The position numbers were made by a program, and so were the translations under genes. This document shows positions 54,788 to 64,000 of a DNA stretch of 64,000 nt, piece after piece (position 1 is the first letter of the stretch; each line of letters opens with the position of its first letter). The DNA is from Candidatus Reidiella endopervernicosa (GTDB lineage: Bacteria > Pseudomonadota > Gammaproteobacteria > GCF-013343005): NCBI RefSeq assembly GCF_013343005.1, contig NZ_CP054491.1, positions 310,001-374,000 on the forward strand. Direction: 5' to 3'. The notes under the pieces are model-generated. The model saw only the letters and a program-made list of their open reading frames with translations. It was not told the origin of the DNA and did no database searches.

Positions 54788-55666
54788 ATGGAAGCCTCTA
54801 CAATCACCACCGTCATTCTACCACTCAGCCTCGCCATCATCATGCTCGGTATGGGACTTTCACTGGTTGTGGACGATTTTCGCCGGGTGCTGCGCTATCC
54901 ACGTGCCGTTACCATTGGCCTCGCTAACCAATTGATCGTGCTGCCGCTGTTCGCCTTTGCACTGGTACAGCTGTTTCAACTGCCGCCTGAACTTGCCGTC
55001 GGCTTCATGATCATTGCCGCCTGCCCTGGCGGCGCCACCTCAAATCTGATGACCCATCTGGCCCGTGGTGATGCGGCCCTCTCGATCACTCTGACCGCCG
55101 TCACCAGCCTGATCACCGTCTTCTCCATTCCGCTAGTGGTCAACTTCGCCCTGCAGCACTTCACACACGTCGGCAGTGAGTTTCAGCTGCCGGTAGTGAA
55201 GACCATCATTCAGATCGCACTGATCACCCTCATCCCGGTCTCACTCGGCATGGTGATCCGTGCCAAGGCACCCAACTTTGCCCTACGTAGCCAGACCACC
55301 GTCAAGATACTTTCCACCCTGTTCCTTGCTGCACTGATCGTAATGATCATCCTCAAGGAGTCGGCGATGATTCAGGAAAACATGCTCAAACTAGGCCCGG
55401 TGGCAATCACCCTTAACCTCGCCACCATGGCGATTGGCTTCTACACCGCCCGTTTCTTCCGCCTCAATCAGTCACAGACCACCTGCATCAGTATCGAGGT
55501 CGGGGTTCAGAACGGTACCCTCGGTATCATCATTGCCACCAGCATCCTGCTGAATCCCGCCCTGGCAGTGCCGCCGGTGATCTACTCAATCCTGATGTTC
55601 TTCAGTGCCGGGGCATTCATCGCACTGATGAGTCGCCGATATCGCACCACCGCAACCACCTCATAA
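54788..55666 (+). CDS. Bile acid:sodium symporter family transporter
   Basis: About 292 residues from ATG 54788 with AGGGA upstream. Ten hydrophobic helices. AACPGGATSNLMTHLARGDA is the conserved sodium-site loop, and EVGVQNGTLGIIIATSILLN the matching second crossover. Bacterial members take up organic anions with Na+. The substrate cannot be deduced. Confidence 0.85.
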   Translation: MEASTITTVILPLSLAIIMLGMGLSLVVDDFRRVLRYPRAVTIGLANQLIVLPLFAFALVQLFQLPPELAVGFMIIAACPGGATSNLMTHLARGDAALSITLTAVTSLITVFSIPLVVNFALQHFTHVGSEFQLPVVKTIIQIALITLIPVSLGMVIRAKAPNFALRSQTTVKILSTLFLAALIVMIILKESAMIQENMLKLGPVAITLNLATMAIGFYTARFFRLNQSQTTCISIEVGVQNGTLGIIIATSILLNPALAVPPVIYSILMFFSAGAFIALMSRRYRTTATTS

Positions 55667-55688
55667 ACAGCCACACAGGCCCACCACC

Positions 55689-56162
55689 ATGTTCAATGCC
55701 ACCGATAAGAAGGTGATCTACGTAGCCCGCTCCGATGCCGACAATCCATTAGCCTCCTTCTCCAGACACGGCTTTGAACTCGATGGCGAGAGCTGGCCCT
55801 CTGTCGAGCACTACTACCACGGTATGAAGTTTGAAGATGGAGAGGTTCGCGAGTCGATCCGCTCCACTCCGCACCCGAGCGACACCGCCAAGCTGGCGAA
55901 GAAACACAGGCGCCATATACGCAAGGACTGGAACAAGATCCGGGTAACGGTCATGACCCGAGCCATCTACATCAAGTGCCGTAGCCATCCTGAAGTCGCC
56001 GCCGCACTACAGGCCACCGGTGAGCTACGGATCGTTGAGACCAGCCAATACGACTACTTCTGGGGCTGTGGCCGCGATGCCCGCGGGGACAACCGCTATG
56101 GCGAGGTACTGATGAACGTCCGTAACAAGCTACGTGAAGAGGCGAGTGCCAGCGAAACCTGA
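55689..56162 (+). CDS. NADAR family N-glycosidase-like protein
   Basis: 157 residues. PLASFSRHGFELDGESWPSV, EHYYHGMKF, IRSTPHPSDTAKLAKK and YDYFWGCGRDARGDNRYGEV are the NADAR (DUF1768) motifs, with the conserved W-G-x-G-x-D near the end. Members remove ADP-ribose from guanine or cleave a riboflavin-pathway intermediate. It is 22 bases after the transporter. Confidence 0.9.
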   Translation: MFNATDKKVIYVARSDADNPLASFSRHGFELDGESWPSVEHYYHGMKFEDGEVRESIRSTPHPSDTAKLAKKHRRHIRKDWNKIRVTVMTRAIYIKCRSHPEVAAALQATGELRIVETSQYDYFWGCGRDARGDNRYGEVLMNVRNKLREEASASET

Positions 56163-56193
56163 TCGCTGCGCGCAGCCTCCCTAAACCTCGGAC

Positions 56194-56255
56194 ACAAAAA
56201 AGGGCAGATGCCCCAACCTTCCATCAGGAGAGCTGGGAGCACCTGCCCTTTGTGT
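56194..56255. terminator. Terminator between the NADAR and cold-shock genes
   Basis: AAAGGGCAGATGC at about 56199-56211 pairs with GCACCTGCCCTTT at 56239-56251. Read on the minus strand, the stem is followed by a T-run (CCCTTTTTTGTG), fitting the end of the cold-shock transcript. It may act for both genes. Confidence 0.75.
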
Positions 56256-56295
56256 AAAGCTTAAGACGCCGTAGTGGCGCCTAATACTCTACGAG

Positions 56296-56499
56296 TTACG
56301 CTGCAACTACGTTGCTTGCCTGGGGACCCTTAGGGCCGTCCTCGACGTCGAACGAAACTGCCTGACCCTCAGCAAGGGTCTTAAAACCAGAACCGGTGAT
56401 TGCGCTGAAGTGTACAAACACGTCTGCGCCGCCGTCGTCCTGAGAGATGAAACCGAAACCTTTAGACTCGTTGAACCACTTAACAGTACCTGTAGCCAT
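56296..56499 (-). CDS. Cold-shock domain protein (CspA family)
   Basis: 67 residues: [20 protein letters not shown] and DVFVHFSAI are the two RNA-binding motifs, with the usual length and end (QASNVVAA). It binds single-stranded RNA/DNA as an anti-terminator or RNA chaperone. About 220 bp lie between it and metY, room for the long leader common in this family. A small hairpin, TGAACCT/AGGTTCA, lies at 56663-56682 in that gap. Confidence 0.95.
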   Translation of the reverse strand: MATGTVKWFNESKGFGFISQDDGGADVFVHFSAITGSGFKTLAEGQAVSFDVEDGPKGPQASNVVAA

Positions 56500-56724
56500 G
56501 ACTATTTACCTTTTAACAAATGAAACAAAATTTACGGGTTGTGCATACAGGAGATGAGAAGGGTTTTCGAGGAGCATTTGTATCTAACTGCCTAAATCCA
56601 ATAACAAGTTCTGTAGCGAAGGTAACTATAGGATATCCCTTTCCTATATTCCAGTGATATTTTGAACCTCACAAAAGGTTCATTTTCAACACCATGCACC
56701 CCTAACCCCAACTCCTGTGCTTAC

Positions 56725-57999
56725 TCAGCTCACACAGGCTAGCGCCTGATCGACATCGGCGATAATGTCATCGATGTTCTCAATACCGACAGAGATACGC
56801 ACCAGATCCTCACTGACACCGGCTGAGGCGAGTTCTTCCTCGCTCAACTGGCGATGAGTGGTGGAGGCGGGATGGCAGGCGAGAGACTTGGCATCACCGA
56901 TATTGACCAGACGCAGAATCATCTGCAGCGCATCGATAAACTGTTCACCGCCCTTGGCACCCCCCTTTACGCCGAAGCTAAGAATGCCCGACGCCTTGCC
57001 ACCAGTGATCTTCTGACAGGTTGCGTTGTGTTCACTATCGGCCAGCCCGGCGTACTTCACCCAGGTCACCTTGTCGTGGTTTTGCAGATGGGCAGCCAGC
57101 TTCTCGGCGTTCTCACAGTGGCGCTCCATGCGCAGCCCCAGCGTCTCCAGACCCTGCAGCAGCAGGAAGGCGCTGTGTGGCGCGAGTGCCGCGCCGGTAT
57201 TTCGCAGTGGGACTACACGACAGCGACCAATAAAGGCCGCTGGACCCAGCGCCTCGGTGTAGACCACGCCGTGATAGGAGGGGTCTGGCTCGTTGAGCAT
57301 CGGGAAGCGCTCCTTGTTGCCCGCCCAGTCGAACTTGCCGGAGTCGATGATGATGCCGCCGATTGAGGTGCCGTGTCCGCCGATATATTTGGTCAGTGAG
57401 TGGATAACGATATCGGCACCGTGTTCGAAGGGTTTGCAGAGAAACGGGGTTGCCACGGTGTTATCGACCATCAGCGGTACGCCATGTTTGTGGCCGATCT
57501 CCGCAATCCTTTCGATATCGACCACATTGCCAGCCGGATTACCGATCGACTCACAGAAAATGGCACGGGTATTCTCATCGATCGCCTTCTCAAAACCTTC
57601 AAAATCATCGGCCGAGACCATGCGGACCTCGACACCCTGGCGTGGCAGTGAGTGTGCAAAGAGATTGTAGGTGCCGCCATAGAGTTGACTGGTGCTAACG
57701 ATGTTAGAGCCGACATCGCAGATTGCCTGGATCGCGTAGGTGATTGCCGCCATGCCTGAGGCAACCGCCAGCGAGGCGATCCCGCCCTCCATTGCTGCAA
57801 GGCGCTGCTCAAGTACATCGGTGGTCGGATTCATGATGCGGGTGTAGATATTCCCCGGCACCTTCAGGTCAAAAAGGTCTGCGCCATGTTGCGTATTATC
57901 AAAGGCATAGGAGGTGGTCTGGTAGATCGGCACGGCCGCAGCCTTGGTGGTGGCTTCAGATTCGTACCCGTGATGCAGTGCGAGGGATTCAAGTTTCAT
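56725..57999 (-). CDS. metY: O-acetylhomoserine (thiol)-lyase
   Basis: 424 residues from ATG 57999 with AAGGG seven bases upstream; an earlier ATG (58125) would add a tail without family likeness. VPIYQTTSYAFDNTQHGADL, NIYTRIMNPTTDVLEQRLAA, VDNTVATPFLCKPFEHGADI and HSLTKYIGGHGTSIGGIII (PLP lysine in SLTKY) mark the Cys/Met-metabolism PLP family. It makes homocysteine from O-acetylhomoserine and sulfide, linking sulfide to methionine synthesis. Intact. Confidence 0.95.
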   Translation of the reverse strand: MKLESLALHHGYESEATTKAAAVPIYQTTSYAFDNTQHGADLFDLKVPGNIYTRIMNPTTDVLEQRLAAMEGGIASLAVASGMAAITYAIQAICDVGSNIVSTSQLYGGTYNLFAHSLPRQGVEVRMVSADDFEGFEKAIDENTRAIFCESIGNPAGNVVDIERIAEIGHKHGVPLMVDNTVATPFLCKPFEHGADIVIHSLTKYIGGHGTSIGGIIIDSGKFDWAGNKERFPMLNEPDPSYHGVVYTEALGPAAFIGRCRVVPLRNTGAALAPHSAFLLLQGLETLGLRMERHCENAEKLAAHLQNHDKVTWVKYAGLADSEHNATCQKITGGKASGILSFGVKGGAKGGEQFIDALQMILRLVNIGDAKSLACHPASTTHRQLSEEELASAGVSEDLVRISVGIENIDDIIADVDQALACVS

Positions 58000-58271
58000 G
58001 ACACGCCCTTTATTTTTGTCTGGAGAAGTTAAATGGATAACGCGACTGTCTGACCCGATTCGGCCTCTCGGCAATAGATAATTATTTGCTGATAAGCCAA
58101 ACAACTGCTGGTGCGTAGATGGCACTCTTTATTATCAGCCCGCCTCACTCAGGTCTCGGCCTAATCTGCCATGACGCCGAATACAGATCAATGGCTAATG
58201 GTGAATCGTGGAGTGACTGGTGCCACTGTCATGATCGACGCTTACTGGTGTATCACGATTATATGCAGCGA

Positions 58272-60683
58272 TCATTTTCCGGCGTCCTCGGGCGAGAGCG
58301 GTCTACTGAAGTAATAGCCCTGGACGATGTCACACTTCCGATCCTTGAGAAACGCCAGCTCCTCCACGGTCTCGACACCTTCAGCGGTGACGCTCAGATT
58401 TAGCGTATGCGACATGGCAATGATCGCATTGATGATTGCCGCCTTATCGCTATCGCAATGTACCTCGGTGACAAAACTGCGATCGATCTTCAACTTGTTG
58501 ATCGGGTAACTACTGAGATAGCTGAGAGACGAATAACCGGTACCGAAATCATCGAGTGATATCGAGATCCCCAGATCGCGCAACCGTAGCAGCGTCTTCA
58601 ATGCATACTGCTGAGACTTAATCAGGCTGGTCTCGGTAATCTCCACTGTGATGTACTCAGGTGCCAGATCGAAACAGCGAATATTCGCCTTCAAGGTATC
58701 GATCAGGTTGCCCTGCCTGAAGTGACGGCCCGAGATATTGATCGACATATTCACCAGCGGAATTCCTGCGGCTCGCCACGTGTCCCAAATGACCACAGCA
58801 CTGCTCAATGATCCACTCGCTGATCTCCACGATCATGCCGATCTCCTCGGCCACCGGAATAAATAGCGCCGGAGAGACGTTGCCCAGACTCTCATTGTGC
58901 CAGCGCAGTAACGCCTCCACCCCGATGATCTTGCCGCTCTCCAGCGAGGCTGCGGCTGATAGGAGAGACTCAACTCTCCACGCTCCAGCACCCGGCGCAG
59001 ATGGTTCTCAAGGTGAATGCGTTCATTAACCGCTTTGTCCATCTCGTGTGAATAGAACCTGTAGCCCGACTTGCCGCTTTCCTTGGCGCTATACTGGCAA
59101 TGTCGGCGTTCTTCACCAGCTCAGTACTGTCGATGCCATCATCGGGTGAAATGGTGATGCCGATGCTGGCGCTGACATAGATCTCATTCCCTTGAGCAGT
59201 ACCGGTGCACGGAGAGAAGATGATTCGCTCCGCTACCTTCGCTGCATCACGTACATCGTCGAGCTCGCCGAGCAGGACAATAAACTCATCGCCTCCCAGA
59301 CGCGCCACCACGCTACCGGCATCGATGCCATTCACATTCACCAGTAGATCCTCCATCCGCAACGAGGCGCTGATCCTCGCAGCCACCTCGGTCAGCAATA
59401 GATCTCAATCTGGGTCCCAGAGAATCGTTGATCTGTTTAAAGTTATCCAGATCAAGGAACAGGATCGCCACCTTACGCTCATCGCGCTGCGCTATCGCTA
59501 CCGAACAGGCGAGGCTATCAATAAACTTGTCGCGGTTCGGTAATCCCGTCAACGTGTCGTAAAGGCCATATATTCAATCCGCTCCTTGGGCGGCGCAGAT
59601 CTTCATCCATCACCTTCAAGGTAGTGGCCAGCGCACCGATCTCATCGTTCGATTTAAAATCCAGATCTGTTGCCGGCTCACCCTTGCCAATCAGCTGTGC
59701 ACTCCTCTGCAGACGTCGCATTGGCTCGACGATGAAGTGTCTCACCGCATAGAAGGTCATCATCCCGGTGAGTAGCAGAATCACCACCGTGATCGCAAAG
59801 AAACTACCGAGCAGCTGCTCGGCGGAGAGCGCACGGTATGCAGCGGCAGCGTGGTCAGCACGATCAGGCCATGCGCCAGACAGCCGTGACTCAACATGGT
59901 CTGACCATCCTCATAGCTGAAGAAATCATCGGCAGCTGAGAGCGCTGGAAGACTCCCAGAAGTTGCGCCGACGGAAACGTTCCTCCTGCACACCTGACTG
60001 ACGAATTATCTCTCCATCGGTCGTCGCCACCTTCAACTGCAACACCGACTCTTCGAGCGACTCGAACTCCCGATCAATGGTTGCCTCCATATTGACCACC
60101 AACAGCAGATAGCCTCTGGTCGATGGCCTTTCACTGATCGCCTCGGTGGCCGGATCACGCAGACTGATTCGCTTGGTGATATAGAGTGCGGCACCGCCAT
60201 GTTTGCTGTGTTTTAATGGTGGTCGTAATATCGTTAGTCTCATCCATGACATGCTGCAGATAGCCGCGTTCGTAGTTGGCCGATCCATGAAGCTCATAAC
60301 CGGCATTGGTGATCACCGTATCCTCCTCGCCAGTGGCACTGATAAAGGCAATCTCGAAGTAGTCGGGGAACGCCTTCTGATAACCGGAAAGAGATCAGTA
60401 GCGCTGGCTGCATCAGACCAAATCGTTTGTTTTGTTCTGCGTTAATGCATAACAGCGAACAGCGCAGATCCCGCAAACAGATTGATATTCGCACTCGCAT
60501 TTTCGATCAGCGAGTTGATGCTGGCTGCCATATCGCGCGTGATGATATCCGATTCAATAAAGCGGCGTTCGCGCTCGGCATCGCTCATCACGCTGTAGAC
60601 ATAACCGCCAAAGAAAGCAGTGGCAAAATAATCACCGGTGCCAATAGCACCAGCAGTTTCGCCTGAAGCCTAAATTTGATCAT
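58272..60683 (-). pseudogene. HAMP-GGDEF-EAL receptor (MbaA-like), fragmented into many frames
   Basis: From ATG 60683: MIKFRLQAKLLVLLAPVIIL (membrane), then YVYSVMSDAERERR in another frame, a periplasmic region, a second helix (VVILLLTGMMTFYAVRHFI) and HAMP (EPMRRLQRSAQLIGKGEPAT). GGDEF follows (VVARLGGDEFIVLLGEL, DKFIDSLACSVAIAQRDERK) and EAL (EALLRWHNESLGNVSPALFI, DDFGTGYSSLSYL, NKLKIDRSFV). At least seven frame changes occur between 58800 and 60650. Domain order and the adjacent polyamine-binding protein match the Vibrio NspS/MbaA pair. Catalytic motifs remain, so many breaks may be sequence errors. Confidence 0.75.
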
Positions 60684-60758
60684 CGTCGCTACTTCATAAC
60701 ATTTCTGATAATGCTGTTTCTGAGCCGACTGCTGTGGTGGCTCTGCGGGGTATAGAAT

Positions 60759-61739
60759 TCACTCCGTGAGTGCATCCTGTGGAGGATAGACACGCTTATC
60801 ATGACGCAGCTCATCCGGCGCGAGTTCGATCGACTTGCGATTCGGACTCGGATAGTAGAGGTAGGCACTGTTCTCAGCAGATATCTTTGCAGAGGAGAGG
60901 TAGTCGACAAATTTTGCCGCCAACGGCTTCTGCTTCGAGCCACTCAAAACGACCAGATAATCGACCCAGATGTTGCCCCTCTGCGGGCAGCACATACTCG
61001 ATCCTGTCGTTGATATCCCCAGCTGAATCGCATCACCGCTATACATCATTGCAGCAATCACATCGCCGGTATGCAGCGCCGACTTCTCATCGAGTGCTGG
61101 ATCGCTGTAATCCCTGACATAGGCGCGCTGCGCGAGCAATAACGCCTCAGCCCTGCGTAGCTCCACACTATTACTGCTATTGGCGCTGTAACCCAACGAC
61201 TTCAGTGCCATGCCGATCAAATCCGGCGATTGCCGACCATCATCAGCTTCTGTGCGAGGTAGGGGCGGGTGAATAGATATCCTTCCAGTGGGTCATCGGT
61301 TCTGCTACCAGATCACTTCGGTAGGCGATACCAAGGGTTCCCCAGAAATAGGGCACCCCATGCGAACCGGCATTCTGAAATGCCGTCATCCAGCGCGGCT
61401 CCATCACCCCCGCACTCTCCAGCTCCAGCTGCTGTAGTGCCACGATCCAGCCACTCTCTCGATAACCGTCCATGGACGCACCGTCAATGATCGCCAGGTC
61501 GTACCCTGCGCGTTGCTCTCCAACAACATCACATCGCGCGCATCGTCGCTCTCGAAGTAGATCATCTTCACCCGAACATCGTGTTCATGTTCGAAACGTT
61601 CGAGCAGTTCTGGCTTCAGGTAATCGGCCCAACTTAGGAGTACGAGTTCACGCGTCTCAGTGCTTTGCGCAAAGGCTGCACTCGATACAAACAACCACAG
61701 TAAAATCGTGATTAACAGTGATAGTGTTTTGTTCGCCAT
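60759..61739 (-). pseudogene. Periplasmic polyamine-binding protein (PotD/NspS-like), three frames
   Basis: ATG 61739 with GGGGAG six bases upstream. Signal peptide (KTLSLLITILLWLFVSSAAF), ELVLLSWADYLKPELLERFE (PotD-type opening), VKMIYFESDDARDVMLLES, then after a break GVPYFWGTLGIAYRSDLVAE, and after another MIGMALKSLGYSANS, HTGDVIAAMMYSGDAIQLGI and NIWVDYLVVL. Breaks lie near 61485 and 61235. The family binds spermidine or norspermidine. It is directly upstream of the MbaA-like receptor, as nspS is in Vibrio. Confidence 0.8.
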
Positions 61740-61763
61740 CCCATACTCCCCACGCTCTCGCAC

Positions 61764-62069
61764 GCAAGACTCTCAGAGCATAGTCCACGAACCGACGTCT
61801 TCCATTAACATGATTAATGCTGTGTATAAGCGCGCCAGACCGGTCCTCTTCTGTAAGAATTTTCCTACACTAGCACGTAGCAAATCTCATAAGCGAGATA
61901 GGCAGACTATAGTCTTAGCCCTCCTCTGCACCCAGAGTTTGACATGATCAATTATCAACACGGCTGTGTATGCATCTGAACAACAGTTGTAGATAGCTGC
62001 TGAAAACAATCAGAGCTGCACTAAAGAGTAGTAGCGACAGACCGTACGCCACAGGTGTATAGACAACTA
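61764..62069. other. Gap without a gene
   Basis: About 300 bases upstream of the polyamine-binding protein. No credible frame, repeat or RNA structure was seen. It must hold that operon's promoter, but no clear -10/-35 pair stands out. Confidence 0.3.
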
Positions 62070-62551
62070 TTAATAGATTGTTACGATTTCATAACGCCGC
62101 GCACGATCACCAACACCGACCTCAATCTCATCCTCAACGCGGCAACCCAGTAGCGCCCTCCAAGCGGCGCTGAGGGCGTAACGATGGTGATCTCCTTCTG
62201 TTCGTGCAGCAGCTTTTAGGCCGCCAGCCGCTGGACCAATAAACAGGTAGCGTCGCGCCCCCTCCTCATCGAGGAGTTCTACCACGGCACCGATAGCCAG
62301 CGGCTGCTCCGCTCGAAGAGGCGTGGTTCAAGTTGCCGAAAAACTGCCAGATCCGCCTCGCACTCTGCCACTCGCTGCGCCTGACCCTGTGCAAGATAGG
62401 AGGCCTCAAGCCCCAGAGTGTCATACTTATTCTCCGCAACATTTTCATCATCGGTCGCGGTGTTATAGGCGTCCATCGCCGCCTTATTGGCAACACGACA
62501 GAGTGCCGTTAAGACCTGCAATATATTTTCATGCAGCTCGCTTTTGTTCAT
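62070..62551 (-). CDS. GreA/GreB-like transcription factor (one frame break)
   Basis: About 160 residues. A helical N-terminus (MNKSELHENILQVLTALCRV, YDTLGLEASYLAQGQAQRV) leads after a one-base shift near 62283 into VVELLDEEGARRYLFIGPAA, DHHRYALSAAWRALLGCRVE and the C-terminal GVGDRARRYEIVTIY. The last part matches the FKBP-like domain of GreA/GreB. The N-terminal hairpin lacks the usual acidic tip, so it may bind polymerase without stimulating cleavage. Confidence 0.65.
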
Positions 62552-62652
62552 CACGGATGGCTTACGACCTATCGATAAGGGAGGCAGCGTCGGCACACAT
62601 TGCGACATCCACTGTTAAATCTTTCATACATGAATGTGTCTGCAGCTCAAAT

Positions 62653-63040
62653 CTATTCGGCACGCAAATATTGACCAACCACGGCATCATCCCTGATCAA
62701 CTCAGCCTGCTGACCATCACCGCTTACACGCAGCGTAAATTGCTCCTCAATGCTGCTGTCTGTCGCCAACGCACAGGTCATACCGATTGTCTGTGCATCG
62801 ATGCCGGCCCAGAAACAGCGCCGAGCCGCCCCGGCAAGCTCATGAGAAACAGCCTCACCCGACGCGGTTTCAGCAAAGATCGTGGCACGCCCTCAAAATC
62901 CACCTCGATACGTGCGAACTCCGCTGCCACCTCAACAGCGGTGGTCTCGGCAACGCGCCAGTTTGCCGCCCCAGGATGTGCAGAGCAGGCGGTCAGCAGC
63001 GCACCCGCGCAGGGGACATCAGCAGACGGATTGGATTCAT
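62653..63040 (-). CDS. Possible small lipoprotein (two frame breaks)
   Basis: Joining frames gives MNPIRLLMSPAR, then ALLTACSAHPGAANWRVAET (lipoprotein-type LTAC), then EGVPTIFAETASGEAVSHEL, CFWAGIDAQTIGMTCALATD, EEQFTLRVSGDGQQAELIRD and a stop at 62653. The last frame is coherent over 90 residues. Breaks are near 63010 and 62870. Family unknown; the reconstruction is tentative. Confidence 0.4.
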
Positions 63041-63411
63041 ATTGGCAAGACTCAGGCGGTTGCATGGACGGGAAAATCGCATTGTAACACCCGCCTATAC
63101 ACCTGAGTTTTTCGAGGTTATTAAGACATTCATCATCTAGGGGCTATTTGAAGTCATATCCCTATACTCGATCCACGGCAGCACGATAATCACTGCCAAT
63201 GAGCTAGCCCGAACACCTCCCGGATTGCTCGACTTGATGGGAGAGCACGGTTCGGCCGCGATCACGTATCCGCTCACACGTTCTTCCTTCAGGCAGTGAC
63301 TTCCATCACCCTTCAGGTCTAACTCAGTGATTAGACAGCGAATTTCGGCATGAGTCTAAGCAAGCAACCTTTTGGGTTATGACCACATTTTATATTGGAA
63401 GGAAATAGACA
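63041..63411. other. Gap without a gene upstream of the sulfur globule gene
   Basis: About 370 bases with no credible frame. It should contain the promoter and leader of the 63412 gene; AAGGA eight bases before that ATG is the only clear signal. Confidence 0.35.
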
Positions 63412-63822
63412 ATGAAGATGATCAAGGTAATGGGCGCCGCAGCCCTTCTCTGTGCAGCCACCGCAACTCAGGCATGGTGGGGACCGTTCAACAACAATGG
63501 TTGGGGCAATGGCAACAACAACGGTTGGGGTAACGGCAACAACAACGGCTACGGTAACGGCTATGGTGCTGGTGACGGCGGCGGTGACTTCGGTTTCAGC
63601 ATGAACGGTTCAGGCCGTGGTAATGGCTCAGGCTACGGTAACGGCGCAGGCAACAATGCCTATAACGGTTACAACGGTTATAACGGCAACAACGGTTACG
63701 GTGGTTACGGCGGCGCTCCTTACGGTTACGGCGCTCCTTACGGCTATGGCGCACCTGCTCCTTACGGTTATGGCGCACCTTACGGCGCAGCACCTGCACC
63801 AGTAGCACCTCCTGCACAGTAA
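63412..63822 (+). CDS. Sulfur-globule-type glycine/asparagine/tyrosine-rich exported protein
   Basis: 136 residues. Signal peptide ([19 protein letters not shown]) then [39 protein letters not shown], and a tail of [12 protein letters not shown] repeats. The WWG opening, the FxxSxSGRG-like centre and the Gly/Tyr tail resemble the envelope proteins that coat sulfur globules in Chromatiaceae and related sulfur oxidisers. Low-complexity DNA repeats match the protein repeats. AAGGA upstream and a strong terminator downstream make it a single-gene unit. Confidence 0.75.
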   Translation: MKMIKVMGAAALLCAATATQAWWGPFNNNGWGNGNNNGWGNGNNNGYGNGYGAGDGGGDFGFSMNGSGRGNGSGYGNGAGNNAYNGYNGYNGNNGYGGYGGAPYGYGAPYGYGAPAPYGYGAPYGAAPAPVAPPAQ

Positions 63823-63843
63823 GTTCACTGTTCAGCAATAGAG

Positions 63844-63868
63844 AGCGGGGCCAATGGCCCCGCTTTTT
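63844..63868 (+). terminator. Rho-independent terminator of the sulfur globule gene
   Basis: AGCGGGGCC, loop AAT, GGCCCCGCT, then TTTTT. A nine-base perfect stem with a T-run 22 bases past the stop codon. Confidence 0.95.
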
Positions 63869-64000
63869 ACCCAATCATCACCCATCGCCCGACAGTTTTA
63901 AATCGGCCTACCCTCTCCCGCGGCCACCGCACCCGTCGATTCTCTCATCTCTAAGTACATAGTCACGCCCTCCCATCCAACATAAGATAGGGCCACGGAA

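Noticed and set aside
58000-58125. SAM riboswitch upstream of metY
   Set aside because: The leader lacks a recognisable SAM-I or SAM-II core; only a short imperfect stem is present.

Overview
The window looks like chromosomal DNA of a sulfur-oxidising gammaproteobacterium. The strongest lineage clues are a sulfur-globule-type envelope protein (63.4 kb), a DsrE-family protein, SelO, SlyD, a YehS-type DUF1456 protein, and a very high density of cyclic-di-GMP signalling genes: seven GGDEF genes, two of them also with EAL. I cannot name a genus. No rRNA, tRNA or CRISPR array was recognised.

Layout. 0-9 kb: GGDEF fragment, SelO, an MHYT-PAS-PAS-GGDEF-EAL protein, a lysine-rich DUF2934 protein, a CHASE-GGDEF gene split by a repeat, and a CZB-GGDEF (DgcZ-like) enzyme. 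9-16.3 kb: an envelope block with a membrane glycosyltransferase fused to a pectate-lyase-like domain, a VWA protein with eight copies of a ~65-residue repeat, and a membrane protein. 16-21.5 kb: small metabolic and stress-type genes plus a TetR regulator with a double operator. 21.5-31 kb: an AT-richer accessory island of minus-strand small genes, palindromic elements, an IS3-family insertion and integron attC-like sites without an integrase (a CALIN-like array). 31-41.7 kb: adenylate cyclase, GT2 and START proteins, a DUF1800/DUF1501 secretion pair, and a glycan-modification trio. 41.8-57 kb: MarR and DsrE, more diguanylate cyclases, a TlpA-type thioredoxin, hemerythrin, SlyD, a hybrid histidine kinase, a transporter, NADAR, a cold-shock protein and MetY. 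58-62 kb: an NspS/MbaA-like polyamine-binding protein and its GGDEF-EAL partner, both badly fragmented. 62-64 kb: a GreA/B-like protein and the sulfur globule protein.

The most interesting element is a ~283-bp repeat present five times. It interrupts at least four genes (CHASE-GGDEF, a zinc-ribbon gene, the IS3 transposase, DUF1800). Removing it restores a continuous gene or a known unoccupied sequence, and no target duplication is evident. It has hairpins near both ends and no credible ORF, so it looks like a non-autonomous mobile element, possibly of the IS200/IS605 type.

A caution applies throughout. Many genes carry single-base frameshifts, often in homopolymers, and several carry single in-frame stops. 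Much of this may be assembly error rather than gene decay. Where a gene is clearly one unit broken by such events it is annotated as one feature and the breaks are stated.
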